Assembly (NCBI GenBank): GCA_026786045.1
Contig: JAJAYV010000209.1
Span: forward strand, 1-8,899
Source of the DNA: Frankiaceae bacterium
GTDB taxonomy: Bacteria > Actinomycetota > Actinomycetes > Mycobacteriales > SCTD01
Direction of reading: 5' to 3'
Length of the DNA: 8,899 nt
Shown here: piece by piece, positions 5,679 to 8,899 of the stretch
How positions within the stretch are numbered: position 1 is the first letter of the stretch
Layout of the letters: every line of letters begins with the position of its first letter
Notes under the pieces: model-generated
The model's input: only the letters and a program-made list of their open reading frames with translations
Told to the model about the DNA's origin: nothing
The model's database searches: none
Made by a program: the position numbers and the translations under genes

Positions 5679-6908
5679 TCAGCTCTCGAAGCTCCAGCGG
5701 CCGTCGATGGCGAAGACGCCCTCGGCCTCGCGCGGCCGGCCCGAGCCGACGTCGAAGCGCAGCGCCTTGGTGCGGTAGTCGAAGGTGTGCAGGTTGCTGT
5801 CGTCCACGATCGCGACGGTGACGTCGTACGACCCCTGCACGAGCGGGAGCGCCGCCATCGCGAAGTCGACGTGGCCGGTGCCCTCGATCCGGTCGGGGAC
5901 GATCGTCTCGCGGCTGTTCACGCCGGTGGCGTGGGTGCCGTCGATGCGGTGGATGCCGAAGCCGAAGACGGGCTTCACGATCGGGCCCTGCGTCTCGTAG
6001 TGGAACCGCAGCGTCGCCGGTGCCCCGGCGCGCACCCGCAGGACCGGGTCGCCGTGCTCGTCGAGCAGCTCGACCTTCTCGACCCGGGCCTGGCCGGTGC
6101 CCCATCGGGAGCCGCCGCCCTCGGCCGCGACGCGCTCCACGTGGGTGTTCTCGACGTACTTCTCGATGAGCAGGCCAGGGACGCCGATCTCCTTCACGAC
6201 GCCGTGCTCGAGCCAGGCGGCCTCGTCGCACATGGTGCGGACGGTGGACAGCGAGTGACTGACCACGATGATCGTCTTGCCGGCGTCGCGCAGGTCAGCG
6301 AACTTCTCGTCGCACTTGCGCTGGAAGGCCTCGTCGCCGACCGCGAGCACCTCGTCGACGAGCAGCACGTCGGGGTCGACGTTGATCGCGACCGAGAAGC
6401 CCAGCCGGACGTACATGCCGGAGGAGTAGTTCTTCACCGGGGTGTCTATGAACTGGTCGAGGCCGGCGAAGTCGACGATCTCGTCGAACTTGCGGTCGAT
6501 CTCCTTGCGGGAGAGCCCCAGGATCGAGCCGTTGAGGTAGACGTTCTCGCGACCGGACAGCTCCTGGTGGAAGCCGGCGCCGAGCTCGAGCAACGCGCTG
6601 ATCTTGCCGTTCACGGTGATCCGGCCCTCGTCGGGCGTGAGGATCTTGGCCATGCACTTGAGCAGCGTCGACTTGCCTGACCCGTTCTGGCCGATGAGGC
6701 CGAAGACCCCGCCGGTCGGGATCTCGAAGGAGACGTCGCGCAGGGCCCAGAAGTCCTCGTAGGTCGCCCGACCACCGCGCATCATGGCGGCCTTGAGCGT
6801 CTGGTTGCGCTCCTGGTAAAGGCGGAAGCGCTTGCTGACGCCCTCCACGCGCACGGCGGCGCCGCGGTCCCTGCCCTTGCTCCTGGCGGTGCTGACGAGC
6901 GCCGTCAT
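5679..6908 (-). CDS. wzt: Polysaccharide ABC exporter ATPase with C-terminal Wzt-like carbohydrate-binding domain
   Basis: A 409-residue ATPase of the Wzt/TagH exporter family. The nucleotide-binding domain fills residues 15-250: Walker A GQNGSGKST (73-81), the exporter-type stretch ELGAGFHQELSGREN (108-122), signature YSSGMYVRL (161-169) in place of LSGGQ, Walker B VLLVDEVLAVGD (181-192, Glu186 catalytic) and the H-loop His218 in VVSHS. EDFWALRDVSFEI (51-63) is typical of polysaccharide exporters. Residues 265-409 form a beta-rich domain (RVEKVELLDEHG; GFGIHRIDGTHATGVNS; GSYDVTVAIVDD) like the Wzt C-terminal domain, which in Gram-negative systems reads a chain-end modification before export. 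The ATPases of galactan exporters in mycobacteria are shorter and lack it. The ATG at 6908 directly follows the permease TAG (TAGATG), with GAGGAG six bases upstream of the stop-start junction, inside the permease coding end. Its role is to power export of a lipid-linked glycan across the membrane with the permease. The glycan is unknown. Confidence 0.9.
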   Translation of the reverse strand: MTALVSTARSKGRDRGAAVRVEGVSKRFRLYQERNQTLKAAMMRGGRATYEDFWALRDVSFEIPTGGVFGLIGQNGSGKSTLLKCMAKILTPDEGRITVNGKISALLELGAGFHQELSGRENVYLNGSILGLSRKEIDRKFDEIVDFAGLDQFIDTPVKNYSSGMYVRLGFSVAINVDPDVLLVDEVLAVGDEAFQRKCDEKFADLRDAGKTIIVVSHSLSTVRTMCDEAAWLEHGVVKEIGVPGLLIEKYVENTHVERVAAEGGGSRWGTGQARVEKVELLDEHGDPVLRVRAGAPATLRFHYETQGPIVKPVFGFGIHRIDGTHATGVNSRETIVPDRIEGTGHVDFAMAALPLVQGSYDVTVAIVDDSNLHTFDYRTKALRFDVGSGRPREAEGVFAIDGRWSFES

Positions 6909-7742
6909 CTACAGCTCCTCGGCGAAGCGCGGCTCGAGCTTCTTGAAGACGTACAGGCCGAACGCCAGCATCGCGAACGAGCAGAAGGTCGCGTAGAGGA
7001 ACAGCTCCCAGTCCGGCCACTGCAGGAAGAACAGCATCTGGTGGTACATCTCGACGAAGGCCGTCATGGGGTTCAGCTTGTAGTACGACAGCAGGCTGAT
7101 GCCGAGGAACTCGCGGTCGGCGATGTTGCCGAGCAGGGTGATCGGGTAGATCACCGGCGTCGCGTAGAACCACAGCTGCAGGCCGATGCCGACGAAGTGC
7201 TGGACGTCCCTGAAGTAGACGTTGAGGGCTGACAGCAGCAGCCCGATCCCGGTCACGAAGACCGACTGCAGCGCGACAACGACCAGGATCAGCGGCAGGA
7301 ACTGCAGCCACACGTTGCCGAACAGCAGCAGCGCGACGCCGAGCACCGACATCTCGATCAGCAGCGACACCAGCAGGGCCAGGGTGTTGGCGCCGAGCAG
7401 GATCTCGCGCGGGAAGTAGACCTTCTTGACCAGGTTGCTGTTCGCGACCAGCGCCCCGATGCCGCCGTTGACGCCGTTGGCGAGGAACGCCCACGGCAGC
7501 AGCCCGCACAGCAGGAACAGCGGGTAGGCCGTGATGCCCTCGAGCTCGGTGTTGCCGACCGGGGCCAGCCGGGCCTGGAAGACCACGCCGAAGACGAACG
7601 TGAACATCACGGCGAGGGCGAGCGGGTTGATCAGCGACCAGGCCCAGCCGAGGGCCGATCGCTTGTACTTGCCCCTCAGCTCGCGCTGCGTCAGGTTGCC
7701 GAGCAGCTCGCGCGAGGCGCGGTACTCGGCGAGGGTGGTCAT
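6909..7742 (-). CDS. wzm: Polysaccharide ABC exporter permease, ABC-2 type (Wzm/TagG)
   Basis: A 277-residue protein of normal family length with about six membrane helices, near 38-56, 72-90, 118-141, 147-173, 183-203 and 246-264. Family landmarks are all present: the amphipathic N-terminal region ELRGKYKRSALGWAWSLINP (21-40), the coupling-helix segment LVKKVYFPREILL (104-116), NVYFRDVQH (174-182), WFYATPVIYP (191-200) and LNPMTAFVEMYHQ (223-235). It should form a homodimer channel with two copies of the ATPase encoded immediately downstream. The ATG at 7742 has GAAGGGG nine bases upstream (7758-7752). It is the first gene of the exporter operon, divergent from the DJ-1/PfpI-family gene across 113 bp. 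The family exports O-antigen, teichoic acid or galactan. The Wzt-like domain of its partner favours a modified heteropolysaccharide over plain galactan, but this is inference. Confidence 0.92.
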   Translation of the reverse strand: MTTLAEYRASRELLGNLTQRELRGKYKRSALGWAWSLINPLALAVMFTFVFGVVFQARLAPVGNTELEGITAYPLFLLCGLLPWAFLANGVNGGIGALVANSNLVKKVYFPREILLGANTLALLVSLLIEMSVLGVALLLFGNVWLQFLPLILVVVALQSVFVTGIGLLLSALNVYFRDVQHFVGIGLQLWFYATPVIYPITLLGNIADREFLGISLLSYYKLNPMTAFVEMYHQMLFFLQWPDWELFLYATFCSFAMLAFGLYVFKKLEPRFAEEL

Positions 7743-7745
7743 GCG

Positions 7746-7769
7746 GGCGGGCCCCTTCGTCGGCCCGCC
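7746..7769. promoter_or_regulatory. 8-bp dyad at the permease promoter and ribosome-binding site
   Basis: GGCGGGCC (7746-7753) and its reverse complement GGCCCGCC (7762-7769) flank an 8-base loop. On the minus strand the loop and inner stem contain the GAAGGGG that should serve as ribosome-binding site for the permease. If transcription starts farther upstream, the hairpin could mask that site. If the TACACT at 7776-7771 is the -10 box, transcription would start within the dyad, and an operator is the better reading. Confidence 0.4.
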
Positions 7770-7770
7770 G

Positions 7771-7776
7771 AGTGTA
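7771..7776 (-). promoter_or_regulatory. Candidate -10 box (TACACT) for the exporter operon
   Basis: The minus strand reads TACACT, a TANNNT match, about 29 bases before the permease ATG. The expected start point (near 7764) leaves a leader of roughly 22 bases that still includes GAAGGGG. The -35 region is weak (CGTTCG at 7799-7794 with 17-bp spacing). Confidence 0.4.
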
Positions 7777-7855
7777 CGGGGGGCGGTCCGACGCGAACGT
7801 CGAGCCGCAGTGGGTAGGGGAGTCGGGGAGGTACCACTGACGCCCAGGAGGACCC

Positions 7856-8410
7856 ATGACCACGGACCTGACCGGCAAGACCATCGCCTTCCTCGTCGCG
7901 AGCGAGGGTATCGAGCAGGTCGAGCTCACCGAGCCCTGGCGGGCCGTCCAGGAGGCCGGCGGCACGCCGCAGCTGATCAGCCCCGAGGCCGGCCAGGTGC
8001 AGGCCCTCAAGCACCTGGACAAGGCCGACACCTTCCCGGTCGACGTGACCGTCGCCGACGCCGACCCCTCGTCGTACGCGGGGCTGGTGCTGCCCGGCGG
8101 CGTCGCCAACCCTGACGCGCTGCGCACCGACGCGGGCGCCGTCGCCTTCGTCAAGGCGTTCTTCGACGCGGGCAAGCCGGTCGCGGCGATCTGCCACGCG
8201 CCGTGGACGCTGGTCGAGGCCGACGTCGTACGAGGCCGGCGGGTCACGAGCTGGCCGAGCCTGCAGACCGACCTGCGCAACGCCGGCGCCCAGTGGGTCG
8301 ACGAGCAGGTCGTCGTCGACACGAGCGGCGGCGCGACGCTCATCACCAGCCGCAAGCCCGACGACCTGAAGGCCTTCGGAGAGGCGCTGGTGAAGGCCTT
8401 CGCCTCCTGA
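7856..8410 (+). CDS. DJ-1/PfpI-family protein (class I glutamine amidotransferase-like)
   Basis: A 184-residue protein covering a full PfpI domain. KTIAFLVASEGIEQVELTEP (8-27) is the first strand and loop; Glu20 aligns with the conserved Glu of the FEDVEL motif in PfpI. LVLPGGVANPDALR (77-90) is the oxyanion-loop region, and AAICHAPWTLV (110-120) is the nucleophile elbow with Cys113 and the adjacent His114. VTSWPSLQTDLRNAGAQWVD (130-149) matches the PfpI/YhbO subgroup. Family members are reported as cysteine peptidases, glyoxalase III or glycation-repair (deglycase) enzymes and are often stress-related; the substrate here cannot be told apart by sequence. The ATG at 7856 has an excellent AGGAGG at 7846-7851. 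It is divergent from the exporter operon and is followed 39 bp later by the acyltransferase gene. It is probably a housekeeping stress gene next to the glycan locus, not part of it. Confidence 0.9.
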   Translation: MTTDLTGKTIAFLVASEGIEQVELTEPWRAVQEAGGTPQLISPEAGQVQALKHLDKADTFPVDVTVADADPSSYAGLVLPGGVANPDALRTDAGAVAFVKAFFDAGKPVAAICHAPWTLVEADVVRGRRVTSWPSLQTDLRNAGAQWVDEQVVVDTSGGATLITSRKPDDLKAFGEALVKAFAS

Positions 8411-8420
8411 CCGGTGCCTG

Positions 8421-8434
8421 ACCCCGGCCGGGGT
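8421..8434. repeat. 14-bp perfect palindrome before the acyltransferase gene
   Basis: ACCCCGGCCGGGGT is its own reverse complement. It lies in the 39-bp gap between two same-strand genes, immediately before the promoter-like GGGTGGCAGGCT, which it overlaps by four bases. It could be an operator, or the stem of a short terminator for the upstream gene. There is no T-run. In DNA this rich in GC, such palindromes arise fairly easily. Confidence 0.4.
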
Positions 8435-8442
8435 GGCAGGCT
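8431..8442 (+). promoter_or_regulatory. Candidate leaderless promoter (GGGTGGCAGGCT) of the acyltransferase gene
   Basis: GGGTGGCAGGCT ends seven bases before the GTG at 8450 and differs by one base from the motif before the methyltransferase gene (4593-4604). An alternative reading is CTGACC (8418-8423) as -35 and TAATGC (8442-8447) as -10 with an 18-bp spacer, starting transcription at the ATG at 8453. Either reading gives a leaderless mRNA, which fits the lack of a Shine-Dalgarno sequence. Confidence 0.35.
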
Positions 8443-8449
8443 AATGCGG

Positions 8450-8899
8450 GTGATGACCACCGACGTCCGCGAGCCGGTCCAGGCGCCGCCGGAGCCGACG
8501 CTCGGCCCGGCCGCACCGCCGCGGCGGCTGCGCGGGCTGGATGTCCTGCGCGGGCTGGTCGTCGGTTGGCTGCTCGTCGTCGTCTACACGCCGACATCGG
8601 GGCTGCGCGGCCACGCCGCGTGGTTCGGGTGGGGCCACTCCGACGTCTTCTTCCCGATGTTCGTCCTCGTGGCCGGCATGGGGCTGGCCGCGCAGACCCG
8701 CCGGGGCGTCCCGTGGGGCCGGCTGCTGCGCCGCTTCGCCACGCTGATCGCGCTAGGCCTGCTCGTCAACGCCTGGCTCGGGGCCGGGCCCGACCTGTCG
8801 CAGCTGCGCTACACCGGCGTCCTGCAGCGCATCGCGCTCGCCGGCCTGGCCGGGGCGGTCGTCGTGGTGGCGCTGCGCCGGCGCTGGTGGGCGGTCGGC
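8450..8899 (+). CDS. Membrane acyltransferase, HGSNAT-like (DUF1624/DUF5009 type), 3' truncated
   Basis: The frame runs from GTG 8450 (or the adjacent ATG 8453) to the window edge without a stop, giving 150 visible residues of a family usually near 350-420. After a Pro-rich cytoplasmic tail, RRLRGLDVLRGLVVGWLLVV (25-44) is the family's opening signature (R-x-x-x-LDVxRG) and first helix. GHAAWFGWGHSDVFFPMFVL (54-73) matches the HAxW-x-G-x-x-x-x-D-x-x-FP block, whose His (here His55) corresponds to the proposed acetyl-accepting His of human heparan-alpha-glucosaminide N-acetyltransferase. RYTGVLQRIAL (120-130) is the third family landmark. Such proteins are thought to move an acetyl group from cytoplasmic acetyl-CoA across the membrane to a sugar; bacterial substrates are mostly unknown. 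The loop between helix 1 and His55 is short compared with relatives. It lies on the same strand as the PfpI-family gene but probably has its own promoter. The substrate and any role in the nearby glycan locus are unproven. Confidence 0.85.
   Translation, partial: MMTTDVREPVQAPPEPTLGPAAPPRRLRGLDVLRGLVVGWLLVVVYTPTSGLRGHAAWFGWGHSDVFFPMFVLVAGMGLAAQTRRGVPWGRLLRRFATLIALGLLVNAWLGAGPDLSQLRYTGVLQRIALAGLAGAVVVVALRRRWWAVG

Noticed and set aside
5610..6680. Plus-strand open frame of 356 codons opposite the ATPase gene
   Set aside because: It is the complement of a gene with complete Walker A, signature, Walker B and H-loop motifs, and it has no recognisable domain of its own.
7746..7769. Riboswitch or T-box leader ahead of the exporter operon
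   Set aside because: The divergent gap is only 113 bp and shows one short GC hairpin, with no conserved aptamer core that I recognise.
6295..8460. Minus-strand frame of 721 codons running across exporter and PfpI-family genes
   Set aside because: It is a shadow frame crossing two genes on opposite strands and a divergent promoter, with Arg/Ala-rich sequence and no coherent domain.

Overview
The window is very GC-rich on both strands, uses GTG and TTG as well as ATG starts, and packs its genes tightly. This fits a high-GC actinobacterium; the sequence does not settle the genus. I see eight protein-coding genes. The first is cut by the left edge and the last by the right edge. There are no RNA genes, CRISPR arrays, insertion sequences or phage genes, and no gene-free stretch longer than about 140 bases. 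Several long open frames antisense to the real genes are GC-driven shadows and are left out.

Layout. (1) 1-1056 (+): the C-terminal part of a surface protein made of cell-wall-binding type 2 repeats. (2) 1057-4520 (-): a two-gene operon, read from right to left, with a family-4-like cytoplasmic glycosyltransferase followed by a polytopic GT-C-like membrane glycosyltransferase; the two overlap by 4 bp (TTGA). (3) 4611-5540 (+), divergent from that operon: a SAM-dependent methyltransferase of the CmcI / rhamnosyl O-methyltransferase type. (4) 5679-7742 (-): a two-gene ABC-2 polysaccharide exporter, with permease (Wzm/TagG type) and ATPase (Wzt/TagH type); the ATPase has a C-terminal domain like the Wzt carbohydrate-binding domain, and its start codon directly follows the permease stop. 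(5) 7856-8410 (+), divergent from the exporter: a DJ-1/PfpI-family protein. (6) 8450-8899 (+), truncated: the N-terminal part of a membrane acyltransferase related to heparan-alpha-glucosaminide N-acetyltransferase (DUF1624/DUF5009 type).

How they may work together. Genes 2 to 5 (1057-7742) look like part of a surface-glycan locus: a cytoplasmic glycosyltransferase, a membrane glycosyltransferase working on the outer face, a sugar-type O-methyltransferase, and an ABC exporter whose ATPase carries a substrate-reading domain. In well-studied Gram-negative exporters with this domain, the signal it reads is a modification at the end of the chain, often a methyl group. A methyltransferase next to the exporter therefore suggests, but does not prove, a cap-and-export logic in this actinobacterium. 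The cell-wall-binding protein and the acyltransferase at the two edges are also envelope-related, but nothing ties them firmly to the glycan pathway.

Non-coding signals worth noting: a perfect 12-bp inverted repeat in the 138-bp gap between the convergent methyltransferase and ATPase genes; an 8-bp dyad over the likely permease promoter; a 14-bp palindrome before the acyltransferase; and a shared GGGTGGCAGRCT motif just before two GTG starts, suggesting leaderless promoters.
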